Shown here: piece after piece, positions 1 through 5,195 of the stretch
How the letters are laid out: each line of letters starts with the position of its first letter
How positions within the stretch are numbered: the first letter of the stretch is position 1
Made by a program: the position numbers and the translations under genes
Assembly (NCBI GenBank): GCA_002433485.1
Contig: DJIF01000067.1
Coordinates: 6,183 to 11,377 of the forward strand
DNA from: Deltaproteobacteria bacterium UBA6601
GTDB taxonomy: Bacteria > Myxococcota_A > UBA796 > UBA9615
Length of the DNA stretch: 5,195 nt
Direction of reading: 5' to 3'
The notes under the pieces: model-generated
Database searches by the model: none
Told to the model about the DNA's origin: nothing
The model's input: only the letters and a program-made list of their open reading frames with translations

Positions 1-186
1 GACGATAGCGGTGACGACGACGATGACGACAGCGCCGGTGACGACGACGACAGCGCCGGTGACGACGACGATAGTGCCGGTGACGACGACGACAGCGGTG
101 ATGACGACGACAGCGCCGGCGACGACGACGACAGCGGTGACGACGACGATAGCGTCGGTGACGATGACGATGACGACAGCTCTGGC
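1..186 (+). repeat. Acidic Asp-Ser-(Ala)-Gly coding repeat, irregular unit length
   Basis: In-frame tandem repeats encode Asp4-6, Ser, an optional Ala/Val/Ser, then Gly. After a partial unit at 1-12, the units run 13-39, 40-60, 61-81, 82-99, 100-120, 121-138, 139-159 and 160-186, that is 27, 21, 21, 18, 21, 18, 21 and 27 bases. Asp is mostly GAC, Ser is nearly always AGC and Ala is GCC. The array continues to the left window edge, so its full length is unknown. It probably forms a flexible, highly negative, possibly calcium-binding spacer between the exported domain and the membrane anchor. Confidence 0.9.
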
Positions 187-321
187 AACAATGACACCAC
201 GCCAGTGGCAACGCCCCAATGCGGTTGTGCGGCTGCGGCTACGGCGAGCCCGGCTTCCTGGCTGTGGCTGTTGGCCTTGCCCCTTGCCTTACGCAGGCAG
301 CGCGCTGCGGTCAGAAGCTAA
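1..321 (+). CDS. C-terminal part of a surface protein with acidic repeat linker and MYXO-CTERM-like sorting tail (5' end outside window)
   Basis: The frame starting at base 1 is open to a TAA at 319-321 and gives 106 residues; the start lies upstream of the window. Visible residues 1-62 are a linker of Asp runs separated by Ser-Gly, Ser-Ala-Gly or Ser-Val-Gly. A short Asn/Thr/Pro stretch follows, then QCGC at 73-76, an Ala/Ser/Pro spacer, a hydrophobic segment WLWLLALPLAL at about 87-97, and an Arg-containing end (RRQR at 98-101). Cys motif, membrane helix and basic tail at the extreme C terminus are the hallmark of MYXO-CTERM sorting signals, which in Myxococcota are known to be processed by myxosortase-type intramembrane proteases and to anchor proteins at the cell surface. 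The functional domain lies upstream and cannot be seen. Other frames here give Thr-rich shadow peptides and were discarded. I am confident of the reading frame and fairly confident of the sorting-tail call. Confidence 0.85.
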   Translation, partial: DDSGDDDDDDSAGDDDDSAGDDDDSAGDDDDSGDDDDSAGDDDDSGDDDDSVGDDDDDDSSGNNDTTPVATPQCGCAAAATASPASWLWLLALPLALRRQRAAVRS

Positions 322-382
322 CTGGCAAGTTTGTTAAGGTCTCAGCCGTTAACGACCTGAATGACGCCGCGAATGCGGTACC

Positions 383-386
383 GGAG
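383..386 (+). promoter_or_regulatory. Ribosome binding site of the four-helix membrane protein
   Basis: GGAG sits six bases before the ATG at 393 and supports that start. The 71-base spacer 322-392 after the preceding stop also holds a small stem, CCGC-GAAT-GCGG at 367-378, just upstream of this site. The stem is only four GC pairs plus a possible G:U pair, so any regulatory role is speculative. No clear promoter is visible in the spacer, so read-through from the upstream gene is possible. Confidence 0.6.
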
Positions 387-392
387 ATCTAG

Positions 393-797
393 ATGAGTAC
401 CAAGAACATACTGACGGTGATTGGCGTCCTGCTTGGATTGCAGGGCATCGGCATCTTTGTGGGAGCTGAGACCATTACTGCCCAGGCTTTTGCCGTCTGG
501 CAGCCTGACGAAACCGGGGTCAAGATCGGGGCCATGTTGCATCAGGCCATGGGTGTCACCTGTCTTATGGTGGCCATCATCTTGTTCTTTGCTCGCGATT
601 TGAAGCCAGTTGATGGCGCCAGGGTGCTGCTGGGCGCTGCCATTGGTATCGCGCTGACTACGGGCCATGGCTTCTACAACATGTTTACCACTGAGGTTCA
701 GCCACCGCTGCCTTTGTTGCTGTTGATGACGGCCCTGGCTGTGGTGGCTTTTGTCACCGCCATGAAGGCCAAGGATGGTAGTTCCCAGGGAGCTTAG
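393..797 (+). CDS. Small four-helix integral membrane protein, unknown function
   Basis: The protein has 134 residues, starts at ATG 393 behind a good GGAG site and ends at TAG 795-797. Hydrophobic stretches at about residues 6-24, 45-67, 77-95 and 104-124 predict four membrane helices joined by short loops. There is no cleavable signal peptide; the first helix carries Gly-rich packing motifs (GVLLGLQGIGIFVGA). Polar residues inside or beside helices, HQ at 50-51 and GHGFYN at 91-96, could be functional, but I see no catalytic signature. Size and topology resemble small DoxX-like or DUF4345-like four-helix families; this is a resemblance in architecture, not a firm family assignment. The C terminus is Lys-containing (KAKDG), suggesting a cytoplasmic end by the positive-inside rule. 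It lies between two genes for surface proteins and may be expressed separately from the downstream lipoprotein, since 283 bases separate them. I do not recognise a specific gene. Confidence 0.85.
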   Translation: MSTKNILTVIGVLLGLQGIGIFVGAETITAQAFAVWQPDETGVKIGAMLHQAMGVTCLMVAIILFFARDLKPVDGARVLLGAAIGIALTTGHGFYNMFTTEVQPPLPLLLLMTALAVVAFVTAMKAKDGSSQGA

Positions 798-1080
798 CCT
801 CAGTCAGGTTCTTTGCGCTGTTGGAGCGAGCAGGTTCGGGGTGCATACCCCCAGCATCCCATCTGTGGTGCTGGTGGTTGCCTGCTGTCGCTGTACCGAT
901 TGAATCGGCCCTTCTGAGCTCACATCCAGGTTCGGAGGTGTTGATGAGGGCGGTGGCCTGGTCGGCAAGGCCTAGCTGGTGCTCAGTCCCGACTAGCGTC
1001 AAACTCGTCTCGCGGTTGCGCTGCAATTGAGTAGAGCTTTAGCTTGTTAAGCTGCCTCACAATTACTATCCGGTGAGTTT
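798..1080 (+). other. Gene-free spacer upstream of the LamG lipoprotein gene
   Basis: This 283-base spacer contains open frames on both strands (for example 821-1030 on plus and 754-1026 on minus), but their translations show no domain, signal or composition typical of the neighbouring proteins. Notable elements are a GC hairpin at 838-851, a 13-base palindrome CCGATTGAATCGG at 896-908, and an AGCTT-GTT-AAGCT inverted repeat at 1041-1053. An AT-richer patch at 1041-1070 holds TACTAT (1064-1069), a possible -10 box for the gene starting at 1081. The best -35-like match, TTGTTA at 1044-1049, leaves only 14 bases, so the promoter call is weak. The nearest upstream purine run to the ATG is GGTGAG at 1072-1077. 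Confidence 0.4.
838..851 (+). terminator. Compact GC hairpin after the membrane-protein gene, terminator-like but without a T-run
   Basis: GGGGT-GCAT-ACCCC forms a perfect five-pair stem with a four-base loop, 40 bases after the stop at 797. It is not followed by a run of T, so it does not meet the standard definition of an intrinsic terminator. It could be a 3'-end stabilising stem, a Rho-associated structure or chance. Confidence 0.25.
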
Positions 1081-2172
1081 ATGAGCCGAGCATTTATCGT
1101 TGCTGCAGTCCTGTTGTTGATGCTGGGCTGTGGTGGGCCCAGCGCTGATGACTTTGATGGTGATGGCACCGTTGATTCTATGGACTGCGCTCCTGCTGAT
1201 CCGGCCATCTATCCAGGTGCGCTTGAAGTCTGTGACGATGGCATCGACAACGATTGTGACAGCTGGGCTGACTGCCAGGACAATGACTGCTCGGTTCAGC
1301 CCGACCAGTGCCCTGGTGGTGATGACGACGACATGGCCGGCGATGACGACGATTCCGCCGGTGATGACGATGACTCCGCTGGCGATGACGATGACTCCGC
1401 TGGCGATGATGACGACTCCGCTGGCGATGATGACGACTCTGCTGGCGATGATGATGACTCCGCTGGCGATGATGATGACTCCGCTGGCGATGATGATGAC
1501 TCGGCTACTGGCATCTCGCTGCCGTGTCAGTCCCGGTTTTTTAATACCTATGACTACCTGGCAGTAGATGCCAGCACCTTTCCGACCGGTGCCGCACCGC
1601 GCACTCTGGTGGCCTGGCTGAAGATGGGCGGTAACTTCAACAATGCCACCGTCTTCGCCTATGGACCCAACCAGGCTGATCAGCAGTTTGGCCTGCGGGT
1701 CATGAGCTCATGGCAGTGGGAGGTCAGCGGCTGGAGCTCGACGACCAATCTTAATGCTCCAATGACGGTCACCAATGACTGGGTCTTCGCTGCCGTCACC
1801 TACGATGGCTCCGAACTCAAGCTCTACCAGGATGGAACGGTCATCGCGAGCAGGTCGACCACCCTCAATACCTGGCGGACGGCTGTTGGCGGGACCATCG
1901 GTATTGTTCCAGACTGGTCCAGTACCTTTAATGATACGCAAGGCTGGATGGTGGGATGGATCCATTCGGTAGGGCTGTGGAACCGAGCGCTGAGTTTGGC
2001 TGAGATTGAGAGCGCGATGCACAATTCCTATCCTTCAGGACCGTCTTCTGGGCTGCTCGGCTTGTGGAGCATGGGGGAAGCTGGAATGGACTATTCCGGT
2101 AACAACAACAACGCTACCGAGTTTGGTGGCAGCCAGAGCAGCGACGCGCCCGCGGGCCTTTGCGATGGCTAG
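1081..2172 (+). CDS. Lipoprotein with MopE-like metal-binding motif, acidic heptad linker and C-terminal LamG-like domain
   Basis: The protein has 363 residues. A signal peptide with a lipobox-like LMLGC (13-17) predicts lipidation at Cys17. Residues 23-70 carry one MopE-type module: DFDGDGTVDSMDC, then a DPAIYPGALEVCDDG segment, then DNDCD and more Cys/Asp. This family (putative metal-binding, Asp/Cys-rich) is known from secreted proteins and is thought to bind metal ions. Residues 81-143 are nine acidic heptads. Residues about 149-361 look like a LamG / concanavalin-like jelly roll of the Laminin_G_3 type: 'TLVAWLKM' early, 'WVFAAVTYDGSELKLYQDGTVI' split over 234-255, and 'GWIHSVGLWNRALSLAEI' at 292-309, the usual closing motif of such domains. 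Cys149 and Cys361 flank the domain and could form a disulfide. The likely role is a surface carbohydrate- or matrix-binding lipoprotein; no catalytic site is visible. The start is set by the signal peptide. The gene is convergent with the S41 peptidase gene. Confidence 0.9.
   Translation: MSRAFIVAAVLLLMLGCGGPSADDFDGDGTVDSMDCAPADPAIYPGALEVCDDGIDNDCDSWADCQDNDCSVQPDQCPGGDDDDMAGDDDDSAGDDDDSAGDDDDSAGDDDDSAGDDDDSAGDDDDSAGDDDDSAGDDDDSATGISLPCQSRFFNTYDYLAVDASTFPTGAAPRTLVAWLKMGGNFNNATVFAYGPNQADQQFGLRVMSSWQWEVSGWSSTTNLNAPMTVTNDWVFAAVTYDGSELKLYQDGTVIASRSTTLNTWRTAVGGTIGIVPDWSSTFNDTQGWMVGWIHSVGLWNRALSLAEIESAMHNSYPSGPSSGLLGLWSMGEAGMDYSGNNNNATEFGGSQSSDAPAGLCDG
1321..1509 (+). repeat. Nine in-frame 21-base repeats encoding Asp4-Ser-Ala-Gly heptads
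   Basis: Nine uninterrupted 21-base units encode DDDDMAG, seven copies of DDDDSAG, and DDDDSAT. Unit starts are 1321, 1342, 1363, 1384, 1405, 1426, 1447, 1468 and 1489. The units at 1363 and 1384 are identical, as are those at 1447 and 1468; those at 1405 and 1426 differ by one base. GAT use for Asp rises from one of four in the first unit to three of four in the last three. The pattern points to successive local tandem duplications. The length is probably variable between strains. The array links the metal-binding module to the LamG-like domain. Confidence 0.95.
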
Positions 2173-2264
2173 GTTCTGATCGGCTACGGCGGTGACCGCA
2201 GCAGTGCTGTTGAGCTTTGCCTCTGCGACCAGGCCGCGGCCCATGGGATTGCCTTGAGCCTCGT
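2173..2264 (+). other. Convergent spacer between lipoprotein and peptidase genes
   Basis: The two genes end facing each other across 92 bases. An imperfect hairpin at 2183-2202 (GCT plus GCGG pairing with CCGC plus AGC, with a three-base bulge and a TGA loop) and the palindrome GGCCGCGGCC at 2232-2241 are the only structures seen. Neither has a T-run on either strand, so no intrinsic terminator can be called. Confidence 0.45.
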
Positions 2265-4433
2265 CTAGAACCAGTCGATGGCGGCCTGTAGCTCGGGGTC
2301 GATGCCGGCGGCAAAGTCTGCTGGGCTCGGGGTCACCTCGATGTCGGGGATTACGCCGATGCCGTGGAACTCGCTGCCGTCAGGATTACGCAGCCGCATG
2401 CCGGTAAAGGTCAGCGAGATGTTGCCGGGCAACCAGAATGAGGTCACCGTACCGTTGGTGCAGGCGCTCAGCTGACCGACCACGGTGACGTTGGGCAGAT
2501 ACTCGAGCATCTGGGCCACGTTCTCTGCCGATGACACCGACTTGTTGCTCATGAGGATCGCGATCGGCCCGGTCCACACTTGGCTGGCCGGGGTGAAGCT
2601 CCAGGAGTCTTCGATCAACTCGAAGCGGTCAGGTCCGGTCCAGGTAGGGAACCAGAATTGTGGGGTGGTGTAGCTCTCGGTGTGGAGGTGTCGCTCAAGC
2701 TCGTAGTAGTTGAGTGCCGGGTAGTCCCGCATGTCCAGGATCAGCTTTTCGTCTGCTTCGAGCTCAACAATCGCCGCCACCACAGCGTCGTAGACTTCGG
2801 GCTCATCGGGACTGACCGCGCCGGACAGGTTGACGTAGTAGACCTCTGGGGCGCCGAGTTCATCGAGCCAGCCGTTGGCGCGGAAGCTGCCGCCCCAGGG
2901 CACCAGGTCCTGGTCTTCCCAGGGTCTACCGGTGACCGTCTCGGTGCGCAGCTCGCCGGTGGGAGAACGCAGCTCCAGCTCGCGAGAGCCCCAGATCTGT
3001 TTGAGCTCGTCGGTGGCCAGGACGAAGCGATATCCGTCGGACGATGCTGAGTAGCGGCTCATCGTCTCGTCGTACCAGTCAGCGGCAGGGATCCCATCAA
3101 TGGCGACGATGGTGTCACCCGGGTTGATGCCGTCGTGGGCAGAGCTGCGCACCACCGGGGCGCCTGCGACCCGCTGGATCTGCACGATCAGGTAGCCGTC
3201 CGGCCAGGCTCCTTCCCAGTCCGAATAGAAGCCGTGGCCGTCGTGGAGGTCATGCATGAAGTGCCCCAGGGCGTGCATGTAGCCGACTCGGTCGTCGTCG
3301 GCCAGCAGTGAAACCTCGGCCAGGCTGTCGAGGAGCTGTGAGTCCAGCTCGCGGCCGACCAGATCAAAGAACGGGTAGAACCGATCCAGGACTCCCCAGG
3401 CGATGATCAGGCCAGCGCGCATGGCTCCAAGGCTTAGGCTGCTATCGGCGCTGAGCCAGTCCCACCCGGTGCGGTCGAAGGCGCTCAGCTCCGGGCGTTG
3501 GTTGGTGGCATCGATGACCGAGAGCTCCATGGTGCCGATCTGGTTGAGGTAGAAATCTGGGGTCTCGGTCGAGATGTCGGCGGGGATTACGTCGGGCCAT
3601 ACCTCCTGCTCGCTGCTGAGTGTTGAAGTGCGGATCAGGAGCCCGCCGCTGCCGACTCCGGCCCAGCTCGACTCGGCCACCGCTGCGAATACGTCGTGGC
3701 CGATGATGGCGGCCCTTTGCGCAAGGCGCAGACCGGCGACCAGGCTGGCCGCTTCGGGACTCAGACGCTGCGGGGTGATGAATGCTAGCGGCAGATCGCG
3801 CTCGGCGCCGCCCTGGATCTCAAGGGCCAGCTCGCGCACCTCGGACTCGTAGTGGCTCCAGCCGTCGTCGTGGCTTGGCAGGCCCGAGAATCGCTGTACT
3901 CTGCGGTTGCCAAGCGCTAGGTCGGCGGCCAGTGCCAGGGCGATCGCGCCTTCCAGATCAGCAGAGGGGCTCAGCTCGCGCAGGTCGATCACCAGCGCAG
4001 CACTGCCCGCGGGCAGGCTCACCTCCCCCTGACCGGGAACCAGCACCGCCACTTCACCGATCAGGTCGATCTCAGTGGCCGACGAGGAGTCGGTGATAGC
4101 GCTCTGGGCGCAGGCCGAATCAAACAGCGCCGCGTAGTCATCCAGCAGATCGAGCTCGAAGGGAGCCACTCCATCCAGCAGTTCAGCAAGCTGCAGGTCG
4201 TTTTCGATCCAGCTGGGAGCGGTGCTGAATAGCCGCTGCAGGGCGTGAGCTGCGGCAAAGTCCTGCTCGAAGCTGGCCGCGCCGGCCGTGCCACCTAGGC
4301 CGGCCTCGCACCAGTCCTGCACCTGGATTCCAGGTACAGGCTGGTCGTCGTCCAGGGCGGGCTGGCAGGCGCCAGCTACGCTGGCCGCCAGCAGCACGCT
4401 GAGTGCAGCTTTAGGGGGAGTCGGGTAGGCCAT
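2265..4433 (-). CDS. Exported S41-family serine peptidase with PDZ-like insert and a degenerate N-terminal S41-like half
   Basis: The protein has 722 residues. The N terminus has Lys8, a hydrophobic core and VAGAC (19-23), a signal peptide with a slightly atypical lipobox, so it is periplasmic or lipid-anchored. Residues about 340-722 match the S41 (C-terminal processing / tricorn-core) fold: a helical lead-in at 343-400 ending in LHDGHG (396-401; His400 a candidate catalytic residue), a PDZ-like segment around 411-455 with GINPGDTIVAIDG, the strand motif LILDMRD (564-570), the nucleophile box NKSVSSAEN (630-638) with Ser634 as likely nucleophile and Glu637 conserved, and the closing GIGVIPDIEV (691-700). 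The usual Gly-rich turn after LILDMRD is absent. Residues about 145-297 repeat the same order of motifs without the serine. Substrate unknown. Function is inferred to be proteolysis of envelope or extracellular proteins. Start: ATG 4433 behind GAGAGGA. It follows the P-domain gene by 35 bases. Confidence 0.88.
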   Translation of the reverse strand: MAYPTPPKAALSVLLAASVAGACQPALDDDQPVPGIQVQDWCEAGLGGTAGAASFEQDFAAAHALQRLFSTAPSWIENDLQLAELLDGVAPFELDLLDDYAALFDSACAQSAITDSSSATEIDLIGEVAVLVPGQGEVSLPAGSAALVIDLRELSPSADLEGAIALALAADLALGNRRVQRFSGLPSHDDGWSHYESEVRELALEIQGGAERDLPLAFITPQRLSPEAASLVAGLRLAQRAAIIGHDVFAAVAESSWAGVGSGGLLIRTSTLSSEQEVWPDVIPADISTETPDFYLNQIGTMELSVIDATNQRPELSAFDRTGWDWLSADSSLSLGAMRAGLIIAWGVLDRFYPFFDLVGRELDSQLLDSLAEVSLLADDDRVGYMHALGHFMHDLHDGHGFYSDWEGAWPDGYLIVQIQRVAGAPVVRSSAHDGINPGDTIVAIDGIPAADWYDETMSRYSASSDGYRFVLATDELKQIWGSRELELRSPTGELRTETVTGRPWEDQDLVPWGGSFRANGWLDELGAPEVYYVNLSGAVSPDEPEVYDAVVAAIVELEADEKLILDMRDYPALNYYELERHLHTESYTTPQFWFPTWTGPDRFELIEDSWSFTPASQVWTGPIAILMSNKSVSSAENVAQMLEYLPNVTVVGQLSACTNGTVTSFWLPGNISLTFTGMRLRNPDGSEFHGIGVIPDIEVTPSPADFAAGIDPELQAAIDWF
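3543..4001 (-). other. Degenerate S41-like module inside the peptidase (residues about 145-297)
   Basis: This segment reproduces the motif order of the catalytic half: LVIDLRE (147-153) against LILDMRD (564-570), PLAFITPQRLSPEAASLVAG (215-234) against the nucleophile region at 623-642, and VIPADISTETPDF (282-294) against VIPDIEVTPSPADF (694-707). Distances between the motifs are similar (68 and 67 residues here, 59 and 71 in the catalytic half). In the gapless alignment the catalytic Ser634 falls on Pro226 and Glu637 on Ala229, so this copy is predicted inactive. It also has no PDZ-like insert. The match was made by eye and should be treated as a strong suggestion. Confidence 0.55.
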
Positions 4434-4439
4434 GGAGCT

Positions 4440-4446
4440 TCCTCTC
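4440..4446 (-). promoter_or_regulatory. Ribosome binding site of the S41 peptidase gene
   Basis: Read on the minus strand, GAGAGGA ends six bases before the ATG at 4433. The match and spacing are strong and fix the start, consistent with the signal peptide that begins there. The site lies in the 35-base gap after the P-domain gene, so no separate promoter is needed. Confidence 0.75.
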
Positions 4447-4468
4447 TTGAGGGGTGCGCATGATGGGT

Positions 4469-5195
4469 TCAGTCCCAGCGACTGAGCAGGTAGACCGACC
4501 AGCCCAGCAGCCGTCCGGCTTCACCGGTCACGGTGTCGGTGATGTGCAGAGTCCATTGGCCATTCACGGTGTCATCGCCTGAGCCGACCAGGGTCGTGAT
4601 CGGCCCGGGGGTCCAGGTCTCATTGCTCAGGACCGTGCCGAACTGGTTGTTGGGGTCTTCCAGGCGGATCAACAGGTCTTCGCTGCGTGGGTGGTCCAGG
4701 TGCAGGATCACCACAATGTCCACCGGTACAGTGGCCAGGCCGCATGCCACCACGCTGGAACTGAGGGTCGAGCTATCATCCGGAATGGCACTGTCGTCGT
4801 AGCTGTAGAAGCTCTTGGCGAACCAGCCCTCTACACAGTAGCGGTCATTCGCCGGCCAGCTCGCCCGGAGAAACTCGCCCAGGCAGGCCTGACCCGCTGG
4901 GCAGGGTTCCGTTGAGCTGCAGGTTGGCGGGGGCCAGCCGATGGTGCTGCTGGTGTCCTCGCACTGACCGGTAGCCGCGGGTATGGATGAGGGCCGGCCG
5001 ATGCAGGTCTCGCCGCCGCTGCAGTCGCTGTCAGTTAGGCAGCCGATGCTGCACTGAGGTTCAATCTGGCACCCAGATGAGCAGCCGTCCTCGGCGTCTA
5101 GGTTGCCGTCGTCACAGGTCTCGCCAGGCTCCAACAGGGAGTCGCCGCAGACCGCCGCTGGAGCGCAGCTTTCGTCGCCGTTTTGGGCGCTGTCG
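4469..5195 (-). CDS. Cys-rich secreted protein with myxococcal disulfide repeat and C-terminal P-domain (5' end outside window)
   Basis: The minus-strand frame is open from the right window edge to TGA (4471-4469), giving 241 visible residues; the start is not in the window. An internal TTG at 5134 could be mistaken for a start, but the reading frame upstream of it continues a recognisable motif: VCGDSLLEPGETCDDGN followed by LDAEDGCSSGCQ, the 'myxococcus cysteine-rich repeat' signature, at visible residues 15-43. A further Cys-rich part follows with CLTDSDCSGGETC and EPCPAGQAC patterns (about 52-104). Residues about 128-239 match a P-domain (proprotein-convertase type) with 'EDLLIRLEDPNNQFGTVLS', 'VNGQWTLHITD' and the closing 'GRLLGWSVYL'. 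P-domains are beta-sandwich modules known next to subtilisin-like or metalloprotease domains, and also in many bacterial secreted proteins without a visible enzyme. No catalytic domain is seen here; one could lie upstream. The protein ends right after the P-domain. It probably forms an operon with the S41 peptidase gene downstream. Confidence 0.88.
   Translation of the reverse strand, partial: DSAQNGDESCAPAAVCGDSLLEPGETCDDGNLDAEDGCSSGCQIEPQCSIGCLTDSDCSGGETCIGRPSSIPAATGQCEDTSSTIGWPPPTCSSTEPCPAGQACLGEFLRASWPANDRYCVEGWFAKSFYSYDDSAIPDDSSTLSSSVVACGLATVPVDIVVILHLDHPRSEDLLIRLEDPNNQFGTVLSNETWTPGPITTLVGSGDDTVNGQWTLHITDTVTGEAGRLLGWSVYLLSRWD

Noticed and set aside
11..337. Plus-strand open frame encoding a Thr-rich, Met-Thr repeat peptide
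   Set aside because: It is the out-of-frame reading of the acidic repeat. The frame beginning at base 1 gives a coherent Asp linker plus sorting tail, and this frame does not.
342..668. Minus-strand open frame of 108 codons
   Set aside because: It lies antisense to the start and much of the four-helix membrane protein gene, which has a better ribosome site and a coherent membrane topology; the antisense product has no recognisable features.
831..935. Nine-base direct repeat CAGGTTCGG at 831-839 and 927-935
   Set aside because: There are only two short copies with no flanking mobile-element features; it cannot be told from chance.
821..1030. Plus-strand open frame of 69 codons in the spacer
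   Set aside because: It has a Trp/Ser/Pro-rich composition with no domain, signal peptide or good ribosome site, so it looks like chance.
1296..1514. Minus-strand open frame encoding Ser-Ser-Ser-Ser-Pro-Ala-Glu repeats
   Set aside because: It is the antisense shadow of the 21-base heptad array; the lack of stops follows from the repeat composition.
2232..2241. GGCCGCGGCC palindrome in the convergent spacer as a terminator or operator
   Set aside because: It is a loop-less ten-base palindrome in GC-rich DNA without a T-run or repeated copies; chance is the simpler explanation.
2580..3050. Plus-strand open frame of 156 codons
   Set aside because: It is fully antisense to the catalytic half of the S41 peptidase, whose motifs and ribosome site are clear; the product looks like a codon-bias shadow.
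5132..5134. TTG on the minus strand as the start of the P-domain protein
   Set aside because: The open frame continues upstream to the window edge and contains the first half of the Cys-rich repeat (VCGDSL), which the TTG start would cut in two.

Overview
The window reads as GC-rich DNA from a Gram-negative bacterium with a large secreted and surface proteome, most likely a member of the Myxococcota (former Deltaproteobacteria) or a close relative. The clues are protein signatures: a C-terminal tail of the MYXO-CTERM sorting type, acidic Gly-Asp-Ser-Ala linkers, a MopE-like Asp/Cys metal-binding motif, and a Cys-rich repeat of the 'myxococcus disulfide repeat' type. The assignment is an inference from these signatures; no rRNA or housekeeping gene is present.

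Layout, left to right. (1) 1-321, plus strand: the 3' end of a gene for a surface protein, namely an acidic repeat linker followed by a Cys-Gly-Cys / hydrophobic helix / Arg-rich tail. (2) 393-797, plus strand: a small protein with four predicted membrane helices, unrecognised. (3) 798-1080: a gene-free spacer with one compact GC hairpin and a weak promoter candidate. (4) 1081-2172, plus strand: a lipoprotein made of a MopE-like motif, nine acidic heptads and a C-terminal LamG-like (concanavalin-fold) domain. (5) 2173-2264: a short convergent spacer. (6) 4433-2265, minus strand: a 722-residue exported S41-family serine peptidase that appears to contain two S41-like halves, the N-terminal one lacking the catalytic serine. 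(7) 5195-4469, minus strand: the C-terminal part of a Cys-rich secreted protein ending in a P-domain (proprotein-convertase type). It lies 35 bases upstream of the peptidase in the same orientation, so the two are probably co-transcribed.

Four of the five genes encode proteins that look exported, lipidated or surface-anchored, so the region is best seen as a cell-envelope/secretome cluster. I see no direct evidence that all five work together. The strongest functional pairing is the P-domain protein with the S41 peptidase. I found no tRNA, rRNA, CRISPR array, insertion sequence, attachment site or recognisable defence system. The points most worth a second look are the internal duplication in the S41 peptidase with a dead-looking first copy, the stepwise tandem duplication visible in the acidic heptad array, and the two independently encoded versions of the same acidic linker in neighbouring genes.
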